Shown: positions 43,237 through 55,359 of the stretch, in pieces
Layout: every line of letters begins with the position of its first letter
Numbering within the stretch: position 1 is the first letter of the stretch
Source of the DNA: Lytechinus variegatus
Lineage: Eukaryota; Echinodermata; Echinoidea; Temnopleuroida; Toxopneustidae
Length of the DNA: 64,000 nucleotides
NCBI RefSeq assembly: GCF_018143015.1
Contig: NC_054757.1
Coordinates: forward strand, 8,752,001-8,816,000
Reading direction: 5' to 3'
Made by a program: the position numbers and the translations under genes
Notes under the pieces: generated by a model
What the model was told of the DNA's origin: nothing
Database searches by the model: none
The model's input: the letters and a program-made list of their open reading frames with translations, nothing else

Positions 43237-43285
<49 letters not shown>
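43078..43285. repeat. (TCTA)n/(TCTG)n compound microsatellite
   Basis: Two successive blocks of (TCTA)n then (TCTG)n, the whole pattern duplicated. It accounts for the Y-L-S-I/V-C-L-S open frames here. Confidence 0.97.
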
Positions 43286-43827
43286 TTATTCTCAATTGAC
43301 GTGTTAATCGATGCTATCTTGAAAATAAGGAGCACGTCAAACTATCAAATTGCAGCATACCCCTATTTTCCTGACTTTTGCACTCTTCACCTCTTGGTTC
43401 AACGTTGACTATTGATCAACGGATTTATTAATCAAGATAGATAATGATTTCTTCCATGCAGGCATATACTTAATTCAAAAGTGAAGTTTTGACTCTTGTA
43501 CATTGAGTTACCTTATCTCCAATTTAATGACAGGATTTGCTCTATTCTTGAGTTCTATAGAGAAAAACCCACAGATAGGTAAATGGGATGATTTACGATT
43601 AGGGTATATTAAAAAAAATGCCTAAATATATACTGCGCATCGTTTTAAAAAAATGTTGTTGGCCTATTGTAATCTCAAATCTAGGATCGCAAGCTGTTGT
43701 TGGAACATTTTTTTTTATTGAAATAAAATTTACTTCATAAAAGTGACAATTTTCTGGCATTTTACTATCTCATTTGGTTTTTCATAAGAGCGAAGCCCTC
43801 GCATCCATCATAAATGCGGGCGCGTCG

Positions 43828-44095
43828 TACGTGGTCTAGTGTTTCTGACTCTCGCCTTTCAAACAGAGGGTCGTGGGTTCGAATCCTACCCATGGCGTGT
43901 TTTCCTTCAGCAAGAAATTTATCTGCACTGTACTGCACTCGACCCAGGTGAGGTGAATGGATACCCGACAGGATTCATTCCTTGCATGCACTGAGCGACG
44001 GTGATGGGCCGGAGCTCGAGCTAAAGCCGGGGTAATAATAGCAGCGCTTTCTATCCTCAGGCAAAAAGCGCTTTATAAATACAGCTATTATTTAT
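43828..44095 (+). mobile_element. tRNA-derived SINE, full length
   Basis: A box-like ACGTGGTCTAGTGTTTCTGAC, B box GGTTCGAATCC (43876-43886), body TTTCCTTCAGCAAGAAAT ... CTCGACCCAGGTGAGGTGAA, then AGCGCTTTATAAATACAG and an (ATT)-rich tail. Confidence 0.9.
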
Positions 44096-44623
44096 TAATA
44101 ATCATCGGGTCCTTTCACCAGTCGGCATTGATTATTGAAATGCAATCATTTAAAAACTGAAACCCCAAAGCTACAGTTCATTTTGATTTATATGATAATT
44201 AACCCAATTGTGGCCCCCAAAATCTCCTTTCTGAATAGGTGTTTTTATGTCACGAACTCAGAGGACCGTATGGAAGCCGGGTTTAAGGCCAGTATGGTCT
44301 AAACCTGTGTTAAATTTCAGAATTACAATTTCAATTTCAGAATTACATTTACATTCTTATCTTGACTGGGATTTTTTTCTCATGTTTAAATGATGATGAA
44401 GATAACTAATTCAGTAATCATTTCCAGTCACTTAATGTATGAATGATATATATTTTTTCTGAATATTGTATCAAAATCTATCACAAAATTTGATTTTTGT
44501 AACAAATATGTCAAGATATTTGCTTGCTCTCTTCGCTCGCTTGATTAAAAAAAATTGCCCGATGCACCATATCTGGCCCCTTCAAAATTGTTGGCTCATT
44601 ACACCATTGAATCTAGTAGGTTT

Positions 44624-44812
44624 ACACAGTAAAAATATACAACGCTGTTTACTATATGAACCTTACCATAATTGTTTAAACAGTTTAAACAAGTGTTTAA
44701 ATCCTAAGCAACAAAGTTTAATTTTCAATAAATTAAACATGATTGTTTGAACGGTTAAACATATACTGTGAGGTAACACTGTTGTATAAAATCTTAAACA
44801 GCGTTTTTACTG
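44624..44812. mobile_element. TTTAAACA-rich foldback element
   Basis: CAGTAAAAATATACAACGCT ... and AAACAGCGTTTTTACTG are inverted at the ends. The interior has several GTTTAAAC half-sites in both orientations. Built like, but not identical to, the 53.6 kb element. Confidence 0.65.
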
Positions 44813-45117
44813 GGATAAAGTCAACCTTGACCTAACTCTAGGTAGACACGAAAGAAGCACAATACAATCTTGACAATGCTTTTTACAAAGAAATCAATAT
44901 CGAGTATCTGGATCACTGATTAATTATTCACTATACCGCAAACGCAAACAAATCACAAACAAAAGCTAGATCAGATAACTCACGGGCTTTTGTTGCCATT
45001 GTATACGACCCAGTTTTTTGTTGGTCTATTTACGGTCTATTTATGATTCAAATGAATTTTATGAAATGTTATTACTGAACTGGAAGCTTCATCATGTTCA
45101 CATACATATCTCTTAAT

Positions 45118-45225
45118 GAGAAGGCTACGGGTTCAAATCCTGCCACATACAGATGTCAAGATACTGCAAAGATCCATATTCTGCAGCACTCAACCCAGAT
45201 GGGTAAATGTGGAATTTGTTAACTT
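45118..45225 (+). mobile_element. SINE fragment
   Basis: Begins at the B box region (GGGTTCAAATCC) and continues GCAGCACTCAACCCAGATGGG, then stops. The tRNA 5' half and tail are missing. Confidence 0.65.
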
Positions 45226-46106
45226 ATGCACATTCAATAACATGATCTAAAAGTATTACATAAAAAACTTTACAAAATTATCAGACATAACTTTTTAACG
45301 AAGGAGACCGTCAACCTGAGCTGGATGCTTGATGTCGATGGCGGCCTATGGAATGGCGGCCTCAATTTCCAAAGGGCAAAGAACATAACAATGAAAAAAA
45401 TATTTTAAATGACCCAGGACCAAAAACTAGGCTAAAGAAGAAGAAGAATCGGTATTGAACGAAAGTGAGGATAAAACGAGGAGAAAGAAGACTGAGAAGA
45501 AGGTCCATCGATATCCATTCAACTTCTTACAACCTAAAACTTCTGCGTCTTTATTTCTGACAATATAAAACTGATTTATAGTTTATAGGTCATGACAGTT
45601 CACCATCATAACCTCGTCTATTTTTTTAAGAAGAAGGAGAAAAATAGAGCTGTTGGGTTGTCAAACTTTTAAAGCGAGTAACATTATTTAAATTAGAATG
45701 AAGGTCATTTTGTAATGTTATGGGATTTATTTAAACATGCTGAATTTATTCGGTTGTTGTGATTACTCAAAAAAGATACTGGGATATAAATATATATCCG
45801 ATCTAAACATGTATCACAAGGTAGATAATGATCTAGTCAGAGTGAAAAAACAGGCCAAAAATAGGCAACTGGAAGATTTGACATGGGCATTTAATTACAT
45901 TTCTGTAATTAGATCCCCCCAAAATAGCATGGTGATTTACACTGGGGCGATTAGCGAACAAAATTAGACATTCAAATACTCCGTCTTATTTGTACACAGT
46001 ACTAATCCTCTTATTTAGATTATTTTAGCTTGATAGTTGTTGAGGTGTTTAGTATTTCTGGTTATATCAAAACATTTTCATCGTGCGTTACGCCTACTCA
46101 TTTGTC

Positions 46107-46145
46107 ATTGGATCAAGGTTTGTGGGCGGCGCAGGTGTATAAAAG
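46107..46145 (+). promoter_or_regulatory. P450 core promoter: inverted CCAAT, GC box, TATA
   Basis: ATTGG (inverted CCAAT) at 46107-46111, GTGGGCGGCG at 46122-46131 and TATAAAAG at 46138-46145 are stacked in canonical order. They predict a start near 46170 and a 5' UTR of about 290 nt. That leader contains a seven-codon upstream ORF starting near 46394. Confidence 0.7.
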
Positions 46146-46457
46146 TCACTTGCATTGCTGTGGATATACCATACCCGAAGAGTTTCTCGTGGCAGTCGTT
46201 TTTTGTCTTCATCAACTCAACAGCCTCCAAAGGTCTTGCCGATCAGCTTTAACTTCTGATTTCTGATTCTGTGACGAACCAAGGGAACTTGGCCATCTGC
46301 TTTAAAACTTTTAATCTCTGACTCTTTTTCAATTAATCTGCCATCTTCATATTGCTGAAGGTAATATTTTTGTAGCTGGCGTAATCGTATTTATGAATAT
46401 TCCGAAAAGAATATAAGAAGGGCCTAAGATAAATAGAAGACCAACACAAAGTCTGAG

Positions 46458-46878
46458 ATGGATAACTGGGGAGAATCCATGAACATTTCAAAGATGTCGC
46501 ATGTGATGTCAGCTGACTTCTTAACACACCATCTATCAGCCGTCTTGACAGCTGGACTCACCGCCATCCTGCTCGTCCTCTTCGGTCTTACCCGTATCAA
46601 GGACGTCTCGTCGAAGAAGCTCGTCCGACCACCAGGCCCAAGCGGCATACCCCTCCTCGGCAACCTACTCACCGTCGCCTTCTCCAAGCTTTACCAACAC
46701 GAACTCGTCAATCAATGGAGCAAGAAGTACGGCGACGTCTTCTGGTTCAAGATCTTCGGCACCGGTGTCGTCATCATCAACGACATGGATGTCGTTCAGA
46801 AGACTTTCCAGAATACGGAGGTTTGTGACCGAGCTCCTTTCTTCGCCTTAGATCATGTCATTGGTCGAGAAAACAATG
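46458..46878 (+). CDS. P450 exon 1
   Basis: 421 nt, residues 1-140 plus the first base of G141. Carries the membrane anchor, the PPGP hinge and the N-terminal beta region. The donor is ATG|GTGAGT. Confidence 0.95.
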
Positions 46879-49800
46879 GTGAGTATTTGCGAAATAACTA
46901 GCATAGGAGATTTGATAATGTGTGACACGGCACTTATTGATCTGCGCTTATTAAGAAGATGTCAAATAATGGAATTGGGACGAATAAAATGGCAGGCCCA
47001 TTTGATTTCTTATTTTATAAATCATGTTGCTCTTAGACTCCTGATCTCCTATTTGTGAAAATGCAAAACATTTGCATTAGTTACACAAAAGGGTTTGACA
47101 ATTACCAGTGATTCTATTTTAATGGCATTAAGTACCATCATCATCATCAATGTGACTAATGGTGACGTGTAAAGAAAGACATTTTCATGCATGTTTCTTT
47201 TTTTTTCTCCAGGAATCGCCTTTGCCAATGGCGGATCGTGGAAGGAACAGAGGAAGTTCTTTGTTTCTGTCTTTCGCAAAGTGGACATTGGTGTGTCCAG
47301 GTTAGAGGACATTGTGAGTGATCAGGTCAGGAACATCGTCACACAGGTGAAGAACCTGAAAGGTGAGCCCCCAAAGATAAGAGAGAATTTCGAGAAATAA
47401 ACTCCAGAAAAATATCAGTTATATCCTACAAAAATCTTAGTCCATGTACAACTAAATACTTTAGGTGTTAGGACGAACCACTTCCTAAATTTTATTCCTC
47501 TCTCAATTTCACATTTCGCCGATATTCAAATAATTCTGTCTACAGAAAACTTTGACAAATAATATCAGTTCACTTCTGTATGTCCTACAAAAAAAAATTT
47601 CAACGAAGCAATTTAGCACGAACGACTGCCCTTACGCTCTCTCAATTGTTCTGAAACATGATAGCATATATATTCTAGGCTAAATTTCCCATTTAGTTGA
47701 TTCTAAAATCGTTCTATTTACAGCAAATATTTGATAAACAGTGATTCTTATAATTCCATTAAATAAAAGGAAACCGCTTACTATAACAGCACCACATTAT
47801 ACTTCCGGGGGGGGGGGTAGCAGGTACCACAGGGGGAATTGCTGGGGGCGACCGCCCCTGTCATTTTTCAAGTAGTGTAAAAAAAAGCAAATGGGATATG
47901 CCTAATACTCTTGGCACCGAGGTTTTTATTTTCGCATCCATATTTTCAATTGCTATAGGTGAGAAATTTGATCCGGCAATCATGGTCAATATGTCAATTG
48001 CCAACATCATCACCCGAATCATCACCGGGGTCACTTACAAATGGGAGGACAAGAAATTCCAGCATATTGTGGCTTGCTCGGGAAAACTCTTCGACATCAG
48101 CGGTCCAGCGGGACTCTTCAGCCTCAATCCCGTCTTCGCTCGACTCCCGCTTCCCGTAAACTACGAGATTCGCCGCCTCACCCTTGCCATCGTGGACTTC
48201 ATCCACGAATCGATCGATGAACACAGGAAGCACTTCAAGTCTGACCCAAATGCAAAAGCTAAAGATTACATCGGAGCATACTTGAAGGAGATGGCCGGTG
48301 CCGATGCGGTAAGTCATCACGGTCATCATTGTCATCGTATCAGCCCAGTCACACCAACGAAACCGACCAGAGATCGATCAAAGCTATTACGTTATTTCGA
48401 ATGGCATATCATTGTGGATGTGCCTTTGGTTTGGTTGGTGTGACTGCGCCACAATTTTAACATGAAAGAAGAGACTATGTGACAGGATTGGGAGGTTCGT
48501 GATAAGAATTCAGATAACAATTCGACACCCGACATCATGTCTATGGGCAACATCTCTTCTAACAAACATGATAAACAATTTACATATTAAGGATATAAAT
48601 CAGTGCACATTCATGATTGATGCGCAAATGAACTTTTTTTGTTACAATTTATTTATTTATTAAAGTAAAAACAATCAATTTAATAGCGAATGTTACTTTT
48701 TAAGTCATGAATCTTACCATGATGATTTTGCCTAGCAAGACATCATAGAAATAACATATTTCATAATATGGTAACTCAGCCTTTGTGAAAACTACGATGG
48801 TAGAGTAGCTCAGCAGTATTATCAAGGTTTCTATGGAAGTTGCCATAATGGCAAAGTTACAGTAGTTGTGAATCTTCATGAAACGGGCCATATAGGTGTT
48901 CATCTTTTATATTAAGACAATTTGTCCTGTCAGTCCTGAAGTGAATGACGATTTTGCAAGATTTTGGTCCCTCCAGGGGTGACGAGACGACCCCATAAAA
49001 CTTAGATCCCATGTTAGCAATCATTTGGCTTTAGGAAATCCACATTATTTTGATAATCATATTTCATAGAATATTTTTTATAGGTTAAAACTCGAATCGT
49101 TAATCTAATTGCATGGTTCTTTCGTTCATTTCACAGAATACACTCAAATCGTTTGACGATACAAACCTGGTTGTGAGCTGTTTCGATGCTCTCCTTGCCG
49201 GATGGGAGACAGTAGCATCAACTCTCCGATGGACAATCTACCTCCTCTCCACGAACCCTGAAGCCCAAGAGCGCATGCGACATGAGATTCACGACCTGGT
49301 GGGCTCAGAGCGTTTCCCAACCATCGCCGATCGCCAGCATCTCCCTCTAACCGAAGCGACCATCGCCGAGTGCATGCGATTCATCCCCGCCGTCCCCATC
49401 CATCTCCCTCACGTGACGTCACAGGATTGTAAGATCGGAGGCTTTGACGTGCCCAAGGGAAGCGCCGTAGCAGCCAATCTCCATCACTTCGCCAAGAGCC
49501 CCACCCTTTGGGAGGATCCCGATGTCTTCAGACCAGAAAGATTCCTTGATGACGAAGGCAAATTTAAGAGGGGCATGGAGCCAATTCCTTTCGGCTATGG
49601 TGAGTTTCTTGACTTGAGGAATTTACACATTCATGAGAAAGTAAAGAACTATACATGTAGAATGAAGTATCGGTTTTGAATAAGATCAAGACAGAACACA
49701 TTCAAATAATTTTCCACGAAAGAATTATATCTTCAGTCAAATATCTAAAAATATAAAAGTAGAGAAAATAATCAATTTGGTTAGAGTGACTCAATGTTCT

Positions 49801-50053
49801 TAACCCCATGTATATACATAGATTGGACAATATTTATCTTTTTTACCACTACATTTGTTTAGGTAAGAGGCAATGTCCTGGGGAACAACTCGCCCGGATG
49901 GAGATGTTCATTTTCACTACCTTCCTGGTCCAGAACTTCGATCTAAGACTCCCAGCTGGAGCTAAGGCTGATCTTCAAGGAGTTCTTGGTCTAACATGGA
50001 GGCCCAATCACTACTTCATCGAGGGACGTCCTATCAATTTCAACGAAGAGTGA
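46458..50053 (+). CDS. Microsomal cytochrome P450, clan 2 (CYP2-like), complete five-exon gene
   Basis: Haem monooxygenase, expected on the ER membrane with NADPH-P450 reductase as partner; substrate unknown. Exons 46458-46878, 47213-47362, 47959-48308, 49137-49599, 49863-50053 (intron phases 1,1,0,1) give 524 residues, the usual size. Residues 26-44 form a hydrophobic anchor, followed by a Pro-rich hinge at 58-69 (PPGPSGIPLLGN). Helix C W150-x3-R154, I-helix A328-G-W-E-T332, K-helix E385-x-x-R388, P440-E-R-F443 and the haem loop FGYGKRQCPG at 459-468 with ligand C466 are all present. The start ATG has G at -3 and +4. Oddity: the residue after the I-helix Thr is Val rather than Thr or Ser. 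The spread resembles CYP2-type enzymes (2U/2R/2D); subfamily is not assigned. Coding exons are clearly more GC-rich than the introns. Confidence 0.97.
47213..47362 (+). CDS. P450 exon 2
   Basis: 150 nt, phase 1 in and out. Carries the helix C W-K-E-Q-R motif that contacts a haem propionate. The acceptor is TTTTTTCTCCAG and the donor AAAG|GTGAG. Confidence 0.95.
47959..48308 (+). CDS. P450 exon 3
   Basis: 350 nt, phase 1 in, phase 0 out, covering helices D to H and ending G-A-D-A. The donor is GCG|GTAAGT. A small hairpin element starts 38 bp into the following intron. Confidence 0.94.
48346..48446. mobile_element. Small hairpin element in P450 intron 3
   Basis: CAGTCACACCAACGAAACC and GGTTTGGTTGGTGTGACTG are inverted ends. 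The middle AAGCTATTACGTTATTTC recurs at about 59098-59116 in the GST intron. Confidence 0.8.
49137..49599 (+). CDS. P450 exon 4
   Basis: 463 nt, phase 0 in, phase 1 out. Carries the I-helix, ExxR and PERF motifs and breaks inside the haem loop after FGY. The acceptor is TTTCACAG and the donor ATG|GTGAG. Confidence 0.96.
49863..50053 (+). CDS. P450 exon 5 (haem ligand, stop)
   Basis: 191 nt. Begins with the completing bases of G462 and K-R-Q-C466-P-G, continues through helix L to N-E-E and stop TGA at 50051-50053. The acceptor is ATTTGTTTAG. Confidence 0.96.
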
Positions 50054-50234
50054 AGTACTGTAAATTCGGTGCGTAACAGCTCATTGCTTGAGGAAGATGG
50101 TTTCATGGCCATCAATGGGGATTTGTATTTTTGTTCATTAGCACAAAATGAGCTAAGCTCTTTGAACAAGACAGGAATGATGAACAGAACAATATTCCGT
50201 CTAGTGACAAGAATGCAGTACCCAGTTTTTTATC

Positions 50235-50240
50235 AATAAA
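50235..50240 (+). terminator. P450 polyadenylation signal
   Basis: AATAAA 182 bp after the stop codon, the first in the 3' flank. Another AATAAA at about 51002 could serve a longer transcript. Confidence 0.55.
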
Positions 50241-51339
50241 AAAATATCTCGCATTTCACCGTGTTCATCGACGTTCTTTTCTGGAATGAAGAAAACCGTA
50301 CCATATTTATGTAGACTCTTAACTTGACCAACCCATATTTACGACAGAGTATACTTTTTGGTGTCATAGAAGTTAGCAAATCTAATGATACTAAGCACTA
50401 AGACAAGAAAGAGAGTTGAAAATGAATAATCATTCACCTTAATCTTTCTAAAGCTTACGTCAGTGACGATGGACTTCTTAAAATCCTTTCGACATAAAAA
50501 CCCCCAAAACATATTAGTATATTGTTTACCGCTCATAATTATGTCATGGTACAATTAGTAATGGGAAACTCAAGAATTATATGGCTGAGAGTGAGAATAA
50601 CGGTTGGAAAATACGTTTGTTGACACTTATTTGATATCATTTCGTTTCCATAGTGACGAAGGAAGCAAAAGAAACACGTTATGCTGATGTTTAAAATTCA
50701 TGTTGAATGGATGTTATAGTTTTTGGTTGTTGTTTAAAGAACTTGTGTTTATATTCTTATCTGTATATAGTGTACATTTTCTTGTTAGTGTAGTATGGTT
50801 AATGCAGTATTAACATTTCCAATGCAAACATACAACCTTAAAGTATTACTTAGGTAATATTTACCATGGACAGCGCTACAGGTGTGACAAAGGAACTGTC
50901 TCAACACTAAAGGGGAAGAAGGGGAACAGGAAGGGTATACAAAAGTTATATCTGGGTTATGTGACTCAATTAATGTGTATTATCCATGTTATTCAATTGA
51001 GAATAAAAAAGATCTACCTTGAATATTGTTTTGACCCCCCCCCCCCACATCACGACATCTCGGTTCCACCCGTGATACTAACACATTTGTAAACAATGAG
51101 TGTATCATTGTAAAGATAAACTTTTACCTATTCGGAAATAAAGCAACGATTAAACCGATATGTGTCTGTTTTATGCTTATTTTGAAGTATTAAATCTCTA
51201 CTAACACCTGAATATAGAGAGATAAGAACATGAAAATACATGGTAAATTATGGTGTATCCATCAGTGGAAATACTTTTTAAAATCGAATATTGAATTCAT
51301 TCATGAGAGAAAGAAGATTAGAAAATTTGCCAAGGTATG

Positions 51340-51450
51340 CCAGGCGTGCACATTGACATCCTTACACCCCCACAAACACACCCTCACACACATACACGAA
51401 CACCCTCACACGCTGGCCTGCTCTCACACCCACACACATGCCCTCAAATC
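51340..51450. repeat. (CA)n-rich tract
   Basis: Interrupted CACACA/CACCC repeats. A complementary GT-rich tract lies at 51775-51890. Confidence 0.75.
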
Positions 51451-52411
51451 ATTAGCAAATTATATTATATGCGTTTCGAACAAATCATAAATCATATTTT
51501 TCCCGGTAACCCATATGATATTTGAAGGAAATTGTGTCAGTCATTGATCACTGGGTAGTTGACATTGCACATAAATGAAATAAATATTACATTTGATTTA
51601 GACGACTTTTGGTATGGATCTATTTAGAAGTTGGAACTTTTGCCTTTAAGAACATCAAAAAATGCACATTAAGCACTTTCACTGCGGGGGGGAGGGTGGG
51701 GTGTCCTTTCTTGTGAATAGCCCCCTGGCTTCGCAGAGGGAGATAGAGAGGGAGAAAGAAAGTGAGAAAGCTTGATAGTGTGTGTCTGTGCGTGTGAGGG
51801 TGCGTTTGGGTTGGGATTATTTGTGCATGTGTGTGAGCTCTTGAGGGTACGTGTGTATGTGAGAGGGATGGTGTGTGTGTGTATGTCTACACCAATAGGG
51901 CTAAGTACCCACTCCCCCTCTCCCGTGTGGGGACGAATTACAAATGAAAACCTCAGCTGTAAAAAAAAAACTAATCCATTTATTTTTTTCATTCTCATCA
52001 TCCGCTCTAAGCTACCGTTGATGGCGTTATCAGACGCCCTGTAAAATCTATGGCAAACTAATTGAGTTTTATATTTCTCATAATTGTTTTACAATATAAT
52101 TGTTTTGTTGGTCCATGAAGATAAAACATGATTCTTGGTTTCGTTTCATAAAGAATTATTAAAAAGCAAATGCATAGTGGCGTAAAACAAGTTTAACCTC
52201 AGCCAATTTAGCAATTTCAGTAGCTTTTAACTTTTATTGCAAAAATTGTTATTTTTAACAAATTTCATAAAATGGTGCCTTTATTTTAACAACTTTGCTA
52301 TCAAAACGAATATTCAAACTTGAGGTAACGTTAACTTCTGTTAGGTTGCTTGTGCCATATAGAGTTGGGGACATAAAATGAAAAAAAAAATCAAGGATCA
52401 TATCAAACATA

Positions 52412-52842
52412 TAGACCAGTTCGTAGTTACTTCATGGACAATTTTGGTCAAATGACCTTTCATTTATTTCATTGTGATAGGCAGATTTCAAAGCAAGATA
52501 TTACGTATGCATGCCTTACATAGCAGGATGAAGAAATTGAATAGACCGGGTGACTAGAATAGTACACCACTAAACCTCCATGAAGGTATTTGTTGTATTT
52601 CTACTTTGAATGCATATTATAGCATGCTGTACAATGTACTTGACAAACTGTGAATCATTGTTGCTCTTTGTGGATGTGAATGAAAAACACAATTCAAAAG
52701 AATACATGATCAGGACATCAAAGTTGGTGCTTATCTAATTAGATTTTAAACCACCATGTCACTTTAGTACAAATGACCTATCTCTGATCATGCGCAGAAT
52801 CTTCTGATCATACGCAGAATGGAACTACGAACTGGCTTATTA
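52412..52842. mobile_element. CCAGTTCGTAGTT inverted-repeat element, copy 2
   Basis: Matches 18950-19382 along its length with small indels. Both copies carry two tandem TGATCATNCGCAGAAT words beside the right end. Confidence 0.85.
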
Positions 52843-53497
52843 TCGAGCATATACTTTGTATATCCTTCATACTTTATATCGAGCATATACTTTGTATTTC
52901 CTTCAATAAGGGGCTTTGATTTCCTACTTTATTTCCCTCGCAGACATGACCCGATGTGTTAAAAATAACAGAAAAGTGACCCATTTGTTACAGTTCATAC
53001 GGGACAAAATTTCATAAGAGCTGCGGACGAGCGAAGCGAACAAGCAAAACCTGACATTTTTTAACAGAAATCATACTTCATCGAGATAGATTTTGACGTG
53101 ATATTAAATATATATATATCATACTTCACCCTTCCCCTTAAAAAAATAACTCTTTTTCTTGGTCATGAAATTTTAGATGCCCGATGTCCCTAAGCCCCTC
53201 CCTCATCTGTAGGCCAGTGCACGACTACAAGATATGCTCTGAAGAACAGAAATTTGTAAAATTCTAAATTCTAAGGGATTACTAGCATTGGCTACCCAAA
53301 TTTAAGTTGGTTGAATTTTAATGCGAAGAGTGGTATTGTTAATCTATTCAGTGTATTCAGTATTACTTTAGAAATACAGGTCAGGGTTGTCCCAATCAAG
53401 CGGAATGGCCTGCTTTTCAAGGGAGCCTGGTATAAAATCAACCATTTCAACTGTTTATGAAGAAGCACGATCACCGTCCAAAATAATACATGCTTAA

Positions 53498-53568
53498 CCC
53501 TCTCAGTACTAGGCCTTGTAAATTCCATTGACTTATTGCACATCTACATGCCTATGGTCATGACAGGG
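53498..53568. mobile_element. 71 bp TTAA-inserted micro-element
   Basis: Sits between TTAA (53494-53497) and TTAA (53569-53572), with short inverted ends CCCTCTCA / TGACAGGG. The sister units at 54164-54167 and 54763-54766 carry a single TTAA, i.e. the empty site. Confidence 0.85.
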
Positions 53569-53605
53569 TTAATCTTTACATTGTAATATCTGTATTTAAG
53601 CATGC

Positions 53606-53846
53606 TACACTGTAAAAACTGCGGTGTTAAAACTGACACCAATTGGTGTTGATAGAGGACCACACCCTGAGGTGTTAAAATAACACCCTAGAGATTGAAC
53701 ATAACACCAACGAGTGTAAATGTAACAACAATAGGTTTTGTAATAACACCTATAGGTGTAAAACTAACACCACCAATTTTACACCGGTGTAAAATAACTG
53801 GTGTGGTCATCTATGTACACCGGTTAACACCACAGTTTTTGCTGTG
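53606..53846. mobile_element. ACACTGTAAAAACTG foldback element, copy 1
   Basis: Ends TACACTGTAAAAACTG and CAGTTTTTGCTGTG, with repeated GGTGTTA/TAACACC words in both orientations through the element. Confidence 0.85.
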
Positions 53847-54200
53847 ATGCAGGATAGATTATGCTCTGAAGTAAAGAAATTTGCCGAAGTCTCCATTCTG
53901 TTCTTGGGATCATTGCTGATCATTCTCAATTATTTTCGATAGATAAGCTATAGTACAAAAGTAGCATTGGCTACCCAAATTTAAGTTGGTTGAATTTTAA
54001 TGCAAAGAGTGGTATTGTTAATCTATTCAGTATTACTTTAAAAATACAGGTCAGGGTTGTCCCAATCAAGCGGAATGGCCTGCTTTTCAAGGGAGCCTGG
54101 TATAAAATCAACCATTTCAACTGTTTATGAAGAAGCACGATCATTGTCCAAAATAATACATGCTTAATCTTTACATTGTAATATCTGTATTTAAGCATGC

Positions 54201-54441
54201 TACACTGTAAAAACTGCGGTGTTAAAACTGACACCAATTGGTGTTAAGAGAGGACCACACCCTGAGGTGTTAAAATAACACACTAGAGATTGAACATAAC
54301 ACCAACGAGTGTAAATGTAACAACCATAGGTTTTGTAATAACACCTATAGGTGTAAAACTAACACCACCAATTTAACACCGGTGTAAAATAACTGGTGTG
54401 GTCCTCTATGTACACCGGTTAACACCACAGTTTTTGCTGTG
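54201..54441. mobile_element. ACACTGTAAAAACTG foldback element, copy 2
   Basis: Nearly identical to copy 1, as expected from the tandem duplication of the host unit. Confidence 0.85.
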
Positions 54442-54790
54442 ATGCAGGATAGATTATGCTCTGAAGTAAAGAAATTTGCCAAAGTCTCCATTCTGTTCTT
54501 GGGATCATTGCTAATCATTCTCAATTATTTTCGATAGATAAGCTATAGTACAAAAGTAGCATTGGCTACCCAAATTTAAGTTGGTTGAATTTTAATGCGA
54601 AGAGTGGTATTGTTAATCTATTCAGTATTACTTTAAAAATAAAGGTCAGGGTTGTCCCAATCAAGCGGAATGGCCTGCTTTACAAGGGAGCCTGGTATAA
54701 AATCAACCATTTCAACTGTTTATGAAGAAGCACAATCGTCGTCCAAAATAATACATGCATGCTTAATCTTTACATTGTAATATCTGTATT

Positions 54791-55072
54791 AAATACTAAT
54801 AATATAGGATATTTATATTGCGCACATATCCACCTTGTTAGGTGCTCAAGGCGCTCCTATATTACCCGGCTAAGCTAGGCGTTCATAGCGCACACATCTT
54901 TTTAAGGAATTACTTCCTACCGGTACCCATTTACCTTACCTGGGTTGAGTGCAGCACACTGAGGATCAGTTTCTTGCTGAAGGAAATTACGCGATGGCTG
55001 GTATTCGAACCCACGACCCTCTGTTTCAAAGTCCGAAGACTAATCCACTGGGCCACAACGCTCCACGTTTAA
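54791..55072 (-). mobile_element. tRNA-derived SINE, minus strand
   Basis: The minus strand carries the B box GGTTCGAATAC (55012-55022), GTAATTTCCTTCAGCAAGAAA and the CCCAGGTAAGGTAAATGGGT body. The tail is toward 54791. It interrupts the third copy of the 600 bp unit after CTGTATT. Confidence 0.9.
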
Positions 55073-55118
55073 GCATGCTAACAACGGGCAATGGAACGTG
55101 GCTCTGGATATACAAGTA

Positions 55119-55358
55119 CACAGCAAATCTGTGGTGTTAAAGAGTACATAGAGGACCACACCAGTTATTTTACACCGGTGTTAAATTGGTGGTGTTAGTT
55201 TTACACCTATAGGTGTTTAAATTACAACACCTATGGTTGTTACATTTACACTCTTGGTGTTATGTTCAATCTCTAGGGTGTTATTTTAACACCTGAGGGT
55301 GTGGTCCTCTATTAACACCAATTGGTGTCAGTTTTAACACCACAGTTTTTACAGTGTA
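55119..55358. mobile_element. ACACTGTAAAAACTG foldback element, inverted copy
   Basis: Reverse complement of the 53.6 kb element, ending CAGTTTTTACAGTGTA. Confidence 0.85.
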
Positions 55359-55359
55359 C

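Larger units (their letters stand above)
44100..46080. other. Spacer upstream of the P450
   Basis: Apart from the foldback element and SINE fragment, no gene or conserved domain was seen. The open frame at 45737-45967 is AT-rich and unsupported. Confidence 0.5.
53285..54790. repeat. Tandem repeat, about 600 bp unit, 2.4 copies
   Basis: Units start GCATTGGCTACCCAAATTTA at 53285, 53964 and 54559. Each full unit contains an inverted-repeat element (53606-53846, 54201-54441). The first is 679 bp because of a 71 bp insertion; the second is 595 bp. A partial earlier unit is recognisable at about 53229-53255. Confidence 0.93.

Noticed and set aside
43004..43408. 134-codon frame of Y-L-S-I and C-L-S-V repeats
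   Set aside because: Pure translation of the (TCTA)n/(TCTG)n microsatellite.
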